This document shows, in pieces, positions 34,434-42,824 of a stretch of 64,000 nt of DNA (position 1 is the first letter of the stretch; each line of letters begins with the position of its first letter). The position numbers were made by a program, and so were the translations under genes. The stretch is from the NCBI GenBank assembly GCA_016218045.1, contig JACRFB010000072.1, forward strand, positions 124,001-188,000, written 5' to 3'. The notes below the pieces were generated by a model. It had not been told where the DNA came from. It saw only the letters and a program-made list of their open reading frames with translations, and made no database searches. This DNA is from Ignavibacteriota bacterium (lineage in GTDB: Bacteria > Bacteroidota > Ignavibacteria > SZUA-365).

Positions 34434-34456
34434 CGGTTCGACAAGCTCACCGTGAC
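34434..34456. repeat. REP-like element GTTCGACAAGCTCACC
   Basis: This short sequence matches a repetitive extragenic motif common in many bacterial genomes; its reverse reads GGTGAGCTTGTCGAAC. A single copy is seen here, without an obvious partner arm. Recognition is from memory of that motif. Confidence 0.4.
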
Positions 34457-34474
34457 ACACCTTCTCTATTGCGC

Positions 34475-34562
34475 CACTCCCTACTCCCAACTCCCAACTC
34501 CCTACTCCCAACTCCCAACTCCCTACTCCCAACTCCCTACTCCCTACTCCCTACTCCCAACT
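34475..34562. repeat. ACTCCCA / ACTCCCT heptamer array
   Basis: About twelve 7-bp units alternating ACTCCCA and ACTCCCT. It ends 4 bases before the ATG of the EamA transporter, so the gene has no ribosome-binding purine stretch; the array occupies that place. Confidence 0.9.
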
Positions 34563-34566
34563 CGCA

Positions 34567-35460
34567 ATGCCTTTTCTCGGAGAACTCAGCGCACTGACAA
34601 CGGCCATACTCTGGTCCGGAACGTCGATCGTGTTCTCGTCCGCGACGCGGCGTGTGGGGGCGATGCAGGTGAACATTACGCGGCTGTTTCTGGCGTTGAT
34701 TTTTCTGGCGGTGAGTATCGCCGTCATTGGCGCGCCCGTGAATGTGAGTGCAGAACAACTGGTTCTGCTGGCGGTGAGCGGAGTGATCGGACTCACCTTC
34801 GGCGACACCTTCCTTTTTCTCGCATTCAAAGAATGCGGCGCGCGCATCAGCATGCTCGTGATGGCGTCGGCGCCCGCGATGTCGGCGGTGCTCGCGTGGA
34901 TGTTCCTCGGCGAGGCGCTGTCGTTCTGGGGTGTGACGGGCATGGGCATCACGCTGGCCGGTATTGTGGGCGTGGTGGTGGAGCGGCGCGAGGCCGGAGA
35001 GCAGCCGCACGGCCGCGTGACACGGCGCGGCGTGTTCTACGCCTTCCTCGGCGCACTCGGGCAGGCGGTGGGACTCATCTTCGCCAAACTCGCGTTTAAC
35101 CTCGGCGACGTTCACGGCTTTGTGGCGAGCTTCACACGCATCGGCGCGGCGGTCGTGTCGCTCCTCCCCATCATCGTTTTCACTCCCTGGTATCCGAATC
35201 CCTTCCGCGTGTTCCGACGCGATCCTCGCGCGCTCACACTCACAGCCGTCGGCGCGGTGATCGGGCCCTATCTCGGCATCACGTTCAGTCTGATCTCGAT
35301 ACAACACACCGACGTGGCCATCGCCGCCACCATCATGGCCACACCGCCGATACTCATGCTCCCCATGGTCCGCCTCGTGTACAAGGAGCAGCTCTCCTGG
35401 CGCGCCGTCGCCGGCGCATTTATCGCCGTGGCAGGTGTGGCGGTGCTGTTTTTACGATGA
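34567..35460 (+). CDS. EamA/DMT family transporter
   Basis: Ten hydrophobic segments in two EamA halves; the first repeat starts LSALTTAILWSGTSIVFSSA and the second at RGVFYAFLGALGQAVGLIFA. Family features include the Gly-rich helix ends GLTFGDTFLFLAF and SAVLAWMFLGEAL. 297 residues, as usual. DMT exporters move amino acids or small metabolites; the substrate cannot be assigned. The start has no Shine-Dalgarno sequence because a heptamer array runs up to it. It converges with rlpA across a hairpin-forming array. Confidence 0.9.
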   Translation: MPFLGELSALTTAILWSGTSIVFSSATRRVGAMQVNITRLFLALIFLAVSIAVIGAPVNVSAEQLVLLAVSGVIGLTFGDTFLFLAFKECGARISMLVMASAPAMSAVLAWMFLGEALSFWGVTGMGITLAGIVGVVVERREAGEQPHGRVTRRGVFYAFLGALGQAVGLIFAKLAFNLGDVHGFVASFTRIGAAVVSLLPIIVFTPWYPNPFRVFRRDPRALTLTAVGAVIGPYLGITFSLISIQHTDVAIAATIMATPPILMLPMVRLVYKEQLSWRAVAGAFIAVAGVAVLFLR

Positions 35461-35483
35461 CAATCGTGGATTAGTCCGAGAAG

Positions 35484-35562
35484 TGGAAGGTAGCAACGTA
35501 GAAAGTAACAGATCTGACGAATCTACGTTCCTGTCCTACTTTGCTACCTTGCTACTTTCAAC
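35484..35562. repeat. Facing arrays GGTAGCAACGTAG and CTACTTTGCTACC
   Basis: A purine-rich left part (GGAAGGTAGCAACGTAGAAAGTAACA) and pyrimidine-rich right part (TGTCCTACTTTGCTACCTTGCTACTTTC) are largely complementary, forming an imperfect hairpin in the convergent gap between the EamA gene and rlpA. Confidence 0.8.
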
Positions 35563-35565
35563 ATC

Positions 35566-36246
35566 CTATCGTACCTGAAACACAAACCCCGCCACACCTT
35601 TCTTCTTCAAGGACGCGAGATGAAGAACGGCGGCGTCGCGCGTGTCGAAACTGCCGATGACGAGGCGGTGCACATCGCGGCCGCCTGTAGTCGCGAACTG
35701 CACGTAGATGGTGCCGACCTGCTTTCTCTCGAGTTCGTTGAGGCGGCGTATGAGCGCCTCCACCTGGGTAAACGACCCGACCTGTATGCCGAAACCGCGC
35801 AGGGTGCTCGGCGTGACGTCGACCTTGTAGAATTCGTTGCGTGAGACGTGGTCGCCCGCGGGCGACTCGGCCCGGCCCACCACCTCGATGCGCACGGGAG
35901 CAGTGCCGCTCTTCATCATGCCGAGTTTGGCGGCGGCGGCCTTGGTAAGATCGATGATGCGGTCGTCCTTGAACGGACCCGCATCGTTGATGCGCACGAT
36001 CACACTTTTCCCGTTGCCGAGATGTGTCACACGCACGAGTGAATTGAACGGCAGCGTGAGATGCGCCGCCGTCATCGCCCACATGCTGTAACGCTCACCG
36101 TTGGCCGTGGTCTTCCCGTGGAACTCCTCCGCGTAATACGAGGCCTCGCCCGTCTGTACGAAACCCTCCTGCGATACCGCACGAAGAGTGAGGAGGAGGA
36201 ATAGACACAGGAGAATACACGAATTGCCCCGGTTACATCGTCTCAA
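35566..36246 (-). CDS. rlpA: RlpA-like septal/peptidoglycan lytic protein with SPOR domain
   Basis: The RlpA double-psi barrel is complete: GEASYYAEEFHGKTTANGE, MWAMTAAHLTLPFNSLVRV, VIVRINDAGPF and a DLTKAAAAKLG block. A SPOR-like domain follows (GFGIQVGSFTQVEALIRRLN and VIGSFDTRDAA). RlpA cleaves naked glycan strands at division sites and SPOR binds denuded peptidoglycan. Start is uncertain: a TTG at 36246 just before the signal peptide (SCILLCLFLLLTLRAVSQ) is the best candidate, since no ATG fits; the longer frame passes through a repeat array and is not convincing. Confidence 0.84.
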   Translation of the reverse strand: MRRCNRGNSCILLCLFLLLTLRAVSQEGFVQTGEASYYAEEFHGKTTANGERYSMWAMTAAHLTLPFNSLVRVTHLGNGKSVIVRINDAGPFKDDRIIDLTKAAAAKLGMMKSGTAPVRIEVVGRAESPAGDHVSRNEFYKVDVTPSTLRGFGIQVGSFTQVEALIRRLNELERKQVGTIYVQFATTGGRDVHRLVIGSFDTRDAAVLHLASLKKKGVAGFVFQVR

Positions 36247-36308
36247 TCCCGTCGCGCTTCGACTTCGCTCAGCGAGACACCTCTCCGCTCGGCCGCACTC
36301 CCTCGATA

Positions 36309-36362
36309 TCACTGTCCGGTTCTCCCGCTCTCCCGCTGTCCCGCTGTCCCGCTGTCCCGCGC
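36309..36362. repeat. GCTCTCCC / GCTGTCCC octamer array overlapping a gene end
   Basis: About six 8-bp units (CTCTCCCG, CTGTCCCG). On the minus strand they read GGGACAGC and GGGAGAGC, the same words as in the array at 40880-41006. The array encodes the last 18 or so residues of the AI-2E-type transporter. Confidence 0.85.
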
Positions 36363-37391
36363 TCCGGAGCCACTCATGAGCATCGCGTAGGGACGCAACT
36401 CGTCGAACTGTTCGAACACGATTTTGATCATCGACATCAGCGGCACGGCGAGTATCATGCCCCACACGCCCCACAGCCAGCCCCAGAAAATGAGGGAGGC
36501 AAGGATGAGCAGCGGACTCAGATTCAGACTGAAGGCCATGAGCTTCGGTTCGAGCACATTGCCGACAAGGTTCTGCACAACAATGAGCAGCACCAGAGCC
36601 AGCAGAGCCGTGACCGGCGAATCGAATTGCAGCAGCGCGATGAGGACGGGGAACACGGTGGCAAACAGGGATCCGACGTTGGGAATAAAATTCAGGAGGA
36701 AGGTGAGGAAACCCCAGAGCAGCGCGAAGTCGACACCGAGTATGGCGAGTATGCCCGCAACCAAAGCGCCCGTGAGTGCGCTGACGAGCGTCTTCACGAG
36801 CATATAGCGGCGGACACGATCGTCGATATGCCCGATTACTTCCGCGACGGCCCGCGCGCGTTCCGGCGGAAAGGCCATGGCGACCTTCGTCGTCAGACTT
36901 CCGCTTCCGGCCAGCATGAAGATGAGGAAGAGAAGAATCATGAACCCGTTACTCAGCAGCGAGACAAGAGAATCGAATCCGGTGGACAGCAGCGGCGCAA
37001 CCTGGCTCAATGCGTCCCGGGGATTGAAGTCGCTGAGTGTCATGCCGAAATTCGACGCCACGCCCGATGCCGCCGTGAGCAGGTCCTCCGACAGTGTCAC
37101 CATCTTCGCCTCATACCGCGGCAGCGCCGCGATAAAGGCGTTGGCGCTGCCCACGAGTACCATCGACACGCCGTACAACATGCCCGCGATGACCAGCATC
37201 ACCACAATGAGCGCAAGCGCCATGGGCACCCGCCGCTTGCGCAAAAACAACACCACGGGTTTGAAGAGGAACGACAGGAACATCGCGAGCACAAAGGGCA
37301 GCAGCACCGTCTGCAGCAGATACAGCACCGTCCCGATGGCCACGAGTGCCAGCACCGCCAGGAGCGCTATGATAATCTTCTGTTCCTTCAT
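36309..37391 (-). CDS. AI-2E family (PerM/YtqB-like) membrane transporter
   Basis: Hydrophobic segments fit the family: two N-terminal helices (ALLAVLALVAIGTVLYLLQTVLLPFVLAMFLSFLFKPVV), a central soluble region with FIAALPRYEAKMVTL, and a C-terminal helix cluster (LLWGFLTFLLNFIPNVG, LVLLIVVQNLVGNVLEPKLM) that is diagnostic. Family members include AI-2 exporters and Na+/H+ antiporters, so substrate is open. Start at MKEQKIII with a GGAGGG box about 10 bases upstream. The natural end is probably just after AMLMSGS; the final 18 residues (ARDSGTAGQRESGRTGQ) are encoded by a tandem octamer array. Confidence 0.87.
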   Translation of the reverse strand: MKEQKIIIALLAVLALVAIGTVLYLLQTVLLPFVLAMFLSFLFKPVVLFLRKRRVPMALALIVVMLVIAGMLYGVSMVLVGSANAFIAALPRYEAKMVTLSEDLLTAASGVASNFGMTLSDFNPRDALSQVAPLLSTGFDSLVSLLSNGFMILLFLIFMLAGSGSLTTKVAMAFPPERARAVAEVIGHIDDRVRRYMLVKTLVSALTGALVAGILAILGVDFALLWGFLTFLLNFIPNVGSLFATVFPVLIALLQFDSPVTALLALVLLIVVQNLVGNVLEPKLMAFSLNLSPLLILASLIFWGWLWGVWGMILAVPLMSMIKIVFEQFDELRPYAMLMSGSGARDSGTAGQRESGRTGQ

Positions 37392-37492
37392 CCGATTGGT
37401 CCCTCCGTCATACTTCCTATTACGCAGCCGTGTTCCGTGAGTGCGGCGGGCCGCCGGAGGCGGACCCCGCCAGGGCCATTTCACCTGTATGA

Positions 37493-38359
37493 TCAGTCCT
37501 CCGCGAGCAGCATTTCCTCGGCCTTCCGAAGCTCCGCGCGATGCAGCTCGTCCACTTCCGGATACGACAGATCGAGATCGCGGAGCCGCCGCACGATGAT
37601 ATCGGCAACCGCAGCGCGTGTGAACCATTTGTGGTCGGCGGGGATCACATACCAGGGTGCGTGTTTTGTGCTCGTGGCATTCAGCATGGCCTCGTACGCA
37701 TCCATGTACGCATCCCAGTGCTGCCGTTCCTTCGCGTCGTTAATCGAGAATTTCCAGTTCTTCTCGGGCCGCTGCAATCGTTCGAGGAAACGTTTTTTCT
37801 GTTCCTTCTTAGAGACATTCAGGAAAAATTTCAGAATCACTATCCCGTTGCGTACGAGGTATTCTTCGATGTTGTTGATCTCTTCGTAGCGCCGTTTCCA
37901 TACATCCCCCTTTTTGGCTTCGGCCGGGAGCTGCTGACGGTCGATGATCTCGGGATGTACTCGCGTCACAAGCACTTCTTCGTAGTACGAGCGGTTGAAG
38001 ATGCCGATGCGTCCGCGTTCGGGCAGAGCCTTCATGCATCGCCACAGGTAATCGTGATCGAGTTCCTCCGCCGATGGGGCCTTGAAACTGTACACCTGGC
38101 AGCCCTGCGGGTTCACGCCCGACATGACGTGTTTGATCGTCCCGTCCTTGCCCGCTGCGTCCATGGCCTGGAAAATCAGCAGCATCGCATACGTGTTCTG
38201 CGCGTAGAGCACATCCTGCAGCGTGGCGAGTTCCTCGATGTCCTCGCGCAATTTGCCGAGCGCCTCCTCCTTCTCGGTGAAGTGGCCGGTGAAATCGGGA
38301 TCAAAATCCTTGAGCTTCCTTTTCTCGTCGTGGGGCACGAGGTAGGGTGAGTGATCCAT
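37493..38359 (-). CDS. ppk2: Polyphosphate kinase 2 family protein
   Basis: GGAG lies 7 bases before the ATG. Walker A is AMDAAGKDGTIKHV near residue 66, Walker B region IGIFNRSYYEEVLVTRVHP near 118, and the lid has KFFLNVSKKEQKKRF near 175. NPQGCQVYSFKAPS and HAPWYVIPADHKWF complete the PPK2 signature. The enzyme moves phosphate between polyphosphate and nucleotides. The RSYYEEVLV and HAPWYVIPA blocks fit the class that uses AMP and ADP, but class is not certain. 288 residues. Separated from the AI-2E-type gene by about 100 bp. Confidence 0.93.
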   Translation of the reverse strand: MDHSPYLVPHDEKRKLKDFDPDFTGHFTEKEEALGKLREDIEELATLQDVLYAQNTYAMLLIFQAMDAAGKDGTIKHVMSGVNPQGCQVYSFKAPSAEELDHDYLWRCMKALPERGRIGIFNRSYYEEVLVTRVHPEIIDRQQLPAEAKKGDVWKRRYEEINNIEEYLVRNGIVILKFFLNVSKKEQKKRFLERLQRPEKNWKFSINDAKERQHWDAYMDAYEAMLNATSTKHAPWYVIPADHKWFTRAAVADIIVRRLRDLDLSYPEVDELHRAELRKAEEMLLAED

Positions 38360-38417
38360 AGTTCTTCTCCTCAGTGTGTGTGAGCATCCGCCGCGCGGTG
38401 CTCACAGGTGCGATGGA

Positions 38418-40808
38418 TCAGTGAACGGCGACAAAACGCGCCGCGGCGCTTTGTACTCCTGCACGCAGACGCAGCACATACACACCCGGACGCAACGGCT
38501 GCGCCAGCGCGATTTCATGTATTCCGTCGCGCAGGGATTCGAGCGGCGCGGACGCCACACGCGTGCCGAGCAGTGTGTACACATCCACGATACCTCCATG
38601 CTCATTCGCGGCGCCGGACAGTGTGAATGCGACACCCGTCGCCGATGCGCGCGCACCCGAGAGCGCAAGACCCGAGGGCCGCACGGGAACTTGCTCGAGG
38701 TCCGTCACGAGTGTTTCGATAGTGCCGTCGTAGGCGATGCGGTACACATGATTCGGAAGCAGCGTGGTGAAGCGGCGGCTTGTGCCGTTGGTATAGCGTA
38801 TCACGACGCTGTCGATGTCGGCCCAGCCGAGGCCGAAATGGTGCTCGTTGCTGTTCTGGCTGGCCGTGGTGCCTGTGCCGCCGGAATGGGTGGTGCGTTG
38901 CAGCGCGCGGCCCCCGGCATACACGGTCACCTTCGTGCCGAAGGCATCACGGGCAACGGACTGTGACGCGTCGCCTGTCAGACGTATTCCGATGTAGCGG
39001 CCCTTTTTCTGCAGATCGTTGCGGAAGAGGCGCACGGCGTCGGTGGGACTGGCGGCAATCAGATCCATGTCGCCGTCGTTGTCGAAGTCCAGCCGCGCTG
39101 CGGTCCATGCACCGTGTATGTTCGCGCCCGTGTGCCAGGTTCTGTCGAGCAGTCGGCCGCTGCCCTCGAGGTCGTTGATGTAGAAACGCGAGCGTCTGTA
39201 GGGTTCGCCGCTGGCGCCCGCCGCGTTGTACGCGTACTGGCAATGGAACACGTCGAGCAGTCCGTCGAGATCCCAGTCCGCCAGCACCACGCCGAAATTC
39301 ATCTCGAAAAACTTGAGGCCGTACTCGTGCTGGCGTTCTTCGAACAGCGTGATCGACGGACCGCCGTTCATGAAGATGAGCGAGGGATTCGAGACCTGCC
39401 CGCGCCAGTCCGGATGTCCGAGATTTCCGACAATCAGATCCTCGTATCCGGAATTATCGATATCACCCCACTCGCAGCCGGCGCCATGTCCGAAGTACTG
39501 CGGCGACGCGGTCGGATTGCCGCGCAGGCCCGTGGCCTCGGCCGTATTGGTGAATGTGCCGTTGCCGTTATTGTGATGGAGCAGGTCGGGTGCGAGCCGG
39601 TATGTGGCCACAAAAATGTCGGTGCGTCCATCGTCGTCGTAGTCGCAGGCGCTCGCGGCCCAGCAGTCGTAATAGGGCGCGGGTTCGGCGGCGCCGATGC
39701 CGCTCGCCTGTGTCTCGTTGGTGAAGCTGCCGTCTCCCGCGTTTTTCCAGATCTGGTCCGGGAAGTAGGTCTCCTGGCCCGAGGCCTCGCGCCGGCCATT
39801 GGCGATAAAGAGGTCGAGGCGCCCGTCGTTGTTATAGTCGAGCCACATCGGTGTGACCGTGGGGCGTGGATTCGTGAGCTTCGTGGCGGCGGTGATGTCG
39901 GTGAACGTGCCTCCGTCGTTGCGGTACACCTTGTCGTTGTCGCCGCCGTTGACGGCGTAACAGTCCTGATCGCCGTCGTTGTCGATATCGGCCCACACCG
40001 ACGCTCCCGCCTCAATGCCCAGTGCCACCCGTTCGAACGTGCCGTCCTTTTTGTTGTGGTAGAAGTTGCTGCCGACGGCCACATCGTCGAAGCCGTCGTT
40101 GTCCCAGTCCACCACACTCACGCGTCCGGCCTTGAATATCGCGTTCGAGGCATCGACGATGCCGGCACTTTTTGTGACGTCGACCATGGTGGCCGCGGGT
40201 GGCTGCGCCGAGCCGCCGCCGGCAGGATACGAGTACACAACTTCGAGGCGAATCATGAAGTCGCCCGCGCCGCGGTAGTACACGCCCGGGAAACCGAGCG
40301 TATTGTTCGAGATCGGATCGTACAGGAAGGCGGCGAGCGGTGAGGAGACGCCGTTGTTGTCGATGCCGAAGAAGGGTCCGGCGGATTTGATGCGGTGCTG
40401 TATCACGATGCGGTCGTAGCCGTCGCTGCGCAGGGCGCCCGCGGGAACGGGGATGTCGAACCATCCGGGTGTGCCGTTGTAGTCGAATATTATCGGATCG
40501 ATGAGTGTGTTGTACGACCACACAAAACTCGTGGGCGGAATCGCGCCTTCCGACGGATCCCCGACCACGTAGATGGTGTCGCGCGCCGCCACGGCGCCCG
40601 CGAAGTAGATCGACAGCTTTGTCACCTCACAGGGTCCGGCCGGTTTCAGGATCGCCGACTCCTCCCACGCGGTGAGTGGCACGTTTCCGCCGCCTACATG
40701 GTAACCGCCATACACGCCGTTGTCGATCTTCACCGTGACGGGCGTCTGCGCCTGACACATCGCCGCGCAGATCAACACTGCGCATACCGGAAACAGGAAC
40801 GTCTTCAT
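38418..40808 (-). CDS. FG-GAP/VCBS repeat and ASPIC/UnbV protein with T9SS domain (CRTAC1-like)
   Basis: Signal peptide (FLFPVCAVLICAAMCQAQ). An N-terminal module of about 210 residues is followed by at least seven FG-GAP/VCBS repeats with calcium-binding DxDxDGxxD loops, such as DWDNDGFDDVAV, DIDNDGDQDCYA, DYNNDGRLDLFI and DFDNDGDMDLIA. The ASPIC/UnbV domain (GTKVTVYAGGRAL, GLGWADIDSVVI) is near residues 610-690. A T9SS domain ends LRPGVYVLRLRAG. It is likely a surface beta-propeller. An octamer array and composite array lie upstream of its start. The start has no strong ribosome site (GGTGAAATC). Confidence 0.9.
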   Translation of the reverse strand: MKTFLFPVCAVLICAAMCQAQTPVTVKIDNGVYGGYHVGGGNVPLTAWEESAILKPAGPCEVTKLSIYFAGAVAARDTIYVVGDPSEGAIPPTSFVWSYNTLIDPIIFDYNGTPGWFDIPVPAGALRSDGYDRIVIQHRIKSAGPFFGIDNNGVSSPLAAFLYDPISNNTLGFPGVYYRGAGDFMIRLEVVYSYPAGGGSAQPPAATMVDVTKSAGIVDASNAIFKAGRVSVVDWDNDGFDDVAVGSNFYHNKKDGTFERVALGIEAGASVWADIDNDGDQDCYAVNGGDNDKVYRNDGGTFTDITAATKLTNPRPTVTPMWLDYNNDGRLDLFIANGRREASGQETYFPDQIWKNAGDGSFTNETQASGIGAAEPAPYYDCWAASACDYDDDGRTDIFVATYRLAPDLLHHNNGNGTFTNTAEATGLRGNPTASPQYFGHGAGCEWGDIDNSGYEDLIVGNLGHPDWRGQVSNPSLIFMNGGPSITLFEERQHEYGLKFFEMNFGVVLADWDLDGLLDVFHCQYAYNAAGASGEPYRRSRFYINDLEGSGRLLDRTWHTGANIHGAWTAARLDFDNDGDMDLIAASPTDAVRLFRNDLQKKGRYIGIRLTGDASQSVARDAFGTKVTVYAGGRALQRTTHSGGTGTTASQNSNEHHFGLGWADIDSVVIRYTNGTSRRFTTLLPNHVYRIAYDGTIETLVTDLEQVPVRPSGLALSGARASATGVAFTLSGAANEHGGIVDVYTLLGTRVASAPLESLRDGIHEIALAQPLRPGVYVLRLRAGVQSAAARFVAVH

Positions 40809-41159
40809 GATTTCACCGGACAGGTTGGGAGAGAATCTCCGGTGAAACTAGCAGGGTACTGCGTGAGAGTCAATTGTCCGGACAGCGGGAGAGCGGGACA
40901 GCGGGAGAGCGGGAGAGCGGGACAGCGGGAGAGCGGGAGAGCGGGACAACGGGAGAGCGGGACAGCGGGAGAGCGGGACAGCGGGACAGCGGGACAGCGG
41001 GAGAGAAGGGGCAAGAACCAACACGACTCCTGTCTCCTTCCTCCTGTCTCCTCACACACTCAGCTCAGATCGTGCTACCCATCTACCAACTACCCATCTT
41101 CCAACTACCATCTACCATCTACCAACTACCATCTACCACCTACCACCTACCATCTACCA
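40809..41159. other. Gene-free region filled by two array families
   Basis: Between two minus-strand genes. It holds a GGGACAGC/GGGAGAGC octamer array (40880-41006), then a composite CTCCTGTCTCC - AGATC - CTACC array (41031-41160). About 70 bp next to the cargo gene start (40809-40879) look like its leader. Confidence 0.8.
40880..41006. repeat. GGGACAGC / GGGAGAGC octamer array, about sixteen units
   Basis: Contiguous 8-bp units, mostly GGGACAGC and GGGAGAGC, with one GGGACAAC. The complementary words end the AI-2E-type transporter gene at 36309-36362. Confidence 0.93.
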
Positions 41160-41160
41160 T
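41031..41160. repeat. Composite array CTCCTGTCTCC - AGATC - CTACC words (locus 3)
   Basis: CTCCTGTCTCCTTCCTCCTGTCTCC, ACACTCAGCTCAGATC, then about twelve ATCTACC, AACTACC and ACCTACC words ending at the paaN stop codon (TGA from 41162 to 41160). Confidence 0.85.
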
Positions 41161-42824
41161 CATAACGGGATACGCGTCGTGGCGATGTAGAAACGTCGAG
41201 CCACGAAGGCGACATCGGTCAGACTCGCATTGCCCGCCGGATTGCCGCCGGAGACGTGGAAGTCGCTGAAGGTGGCGGACTGGTTGACCCAGATCGGACC
41301 CGTGAGATTGAATGAGACGGGCGCGCCTGCAAAGGCCATTTCGTCGGCGATGTGCGCGCGCACATCCGCATCGGTACAGTACGCGGCAAAGGTGATGGCG
41401 CCCAGCTCGCGGGCTGCCGAGGCCGCCAGCGCCAGCCCGTGTGCCGTATCGTCGACGGGCACGATACACACGATGGGACCAAACAGTTCGCGGCGGTACA
41501 CATCCGCTCTCTCGGCGGGCACTTCCAGCACAAGCGGCGAGAGTGAACGGGCGGCATCAAAACCCGCATGGACGACGGGCGCCGCAGCGCGGAGCAAGCT
41601 GCACCCCGTGTCGGACATCGAATCCACGCGCTCCACAGTCGCGGGATTCTGGATTGCTCCCAATGTGCCGGGACCCATCTTCTCGTTACCCACGAGCGCC
41701 TCGAGTTTCGCGACAAAACGGCTGCACACGTCAGAATAACCGACGAGTGAATCCTTTTCTCTGACCCCGTTTTTGGGGATGAAAATGTTCTGCGGTGTGG
41801 TGCACATCTGTCCGCTGTACAACGACACGCTGAAGGCGAGATTGTCGAGCGCGGCATCAAGATCGTCGACACTGTCGAGCAGAACGGAATTTACACCGGC
41901 CTTTTCCGTAAAGACGATCTTGTCGGGGATGCGTTCGAGCTGTTCACCAAACGCCGAGTTGCCTGTGTAGTCGATCAGGCGCACCGACGGATGCTGGGCG
42001 AGCTGCAGCGCGATCGGCGTGTCGCCGTCGACGGCCAACTGTATCACGTCGGGATCGATGGTATTGTCGCGCAGCGCAGCGCGGATATCTGCCACGGCGA
42101 CCGCTATCGGCAGAACAGCACCCGGATGCGGTTTCACGATCACCGGATTCCCGCATACAAGATTTGCAAAGATCGCGGGGAAGCTGTTCCAGATCGGAAA
42201 GGTCGAGCATCCGATGACCAGCGCCGGACCGCGACCCACCGCGCGGAATGTTTTCTGCAGCCGCACGCTCATCTTGCCCATGGGTTTTTCCCATTCCGTC
42301 GAATCCGCAAATCTCGTCTGCTCGTGCAGCCCGAGAGCCAGCGCCTCGAGCGCGCGGTCGTATGCGTGCGGTCCGGAGGCCTGAAACGCCATGATGAAAC
42401 CCTGTCCGGTTGTGTGCATGGTCGCATAGCCGATTTCGAAGAAATGCCGCGACGAGCGGACAAGGGCCTCCATCAGCAAACCTGCGCGCTCACGCGGCAG
42501 CAGCCGCGCCCAGGGACGAAAAACCGCCGACGCGCGCTCCACGTACGCTTCAGTTGGAAGAACCGGATACTGCACGTTTAAGGGAAAACCGTAGGGCGAC
42601 ATCTCTGAACCCGCCCATGACGCGGCATCCTGCTTCAAATCCTCGAAGCGGGCATTCAGACGCGCCTTGAACTGCGCCTCGCCATCGGCTTGTGCTGTCT
42701 CGCCGTATATCTTCCCGCTGGGCGGCTCCGGCCACTGTGCATGAAACACTCGCGAATGGATCGCCGCCGTTGCAGTTTCTATCGCAGAGCGGTGGGTCTC
42801 AAACAAAGATTGCAGGTCTGACAT
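41160..42824 (-). CDS. paaN: Phenylacetic acid degradation protein PaaN (aldehyde dehydrogenase type)
   Basis: The PaaN pattern is clear: KIYGETAQADGEAQF, EMSPYGFPLNVQYP, MHTTGQGFIMAFQASGPHAYDRALEA, WEKPMGKM, VIGCSTFPIWNSFPAIFANLVCGNPVIVKPHP-type block, and SGQMCTTPQNIFIP with the catalytic Cys near residue 341. The Glu in FTEKAG is near 306. PaaN oxidises the ring-cleavage semialdehyde in phenylacetyl-CoA breakdown in some bacteria. No other paa gene is within the window, so its role here is open. 554 residues. Its stop is next to a tandem word array. Confidence 0.9.
   Translation of the reverse strand: MSDLQSLFETHRSAIETATAAIHSRVFHAQWPEPPSGKIYGETAQADGEAQFKARLNARFEDLKQDAASWAGSEMSPYGFPLNVQYPVLPTEAYVERASAVFRPWARLLPRERAGLLMEALVRSSRHFFEIGYATMHTTGQGFIMAFQASGPHAYDRALEALALGLHEQTRFADSTEWEKPMGKMSVRLQKTFRAVGRGPALVIGCSTFPIWNSFPAIFANLVCGNPVIVKPHPGAVLPIAVAVADIRAALRDNTIDPDVIQLAVDGDTPIALQLAQHPSVRLIDYTGNSAFGEQLERIPDKIVFTEKAGVNSVLLDSVDDLDAALDNLAFSVSLYSGQMCTTPQNIFIPKNGVREKDSLVGYSDVCSRFVAKLEALVGNEKMGPGTLGAIQNPATVERVDSMSDTGCSLLRAAAPVVHAGFDAARSLSPLVLEVPAERADVYRRELFGPIVCIVPVDDTAHGLALAASAARELGAITFAAYCTDADVRAHIADEMAFAGAPVSFNLTGPIWVNQSATFSDFHVSGGNPAGNASLTDVAFVARRFYIATTRIPL

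Larger units (their letters stand above)
33912..34566. other. Gene-free, repeat-filled intergenic region
   Basis: Between the VOC gene and the EamA transporter there is no credible gene. Content in order: the 51-bp array, about 95 bp of unassigned sequence (34241-34335), the TCTAATCG octamer array, a short GTTCGACAAGCTCACC element, and an ACTCCCA heptamer array that runs to the start codon of the transporter. Confidence 0.8.
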
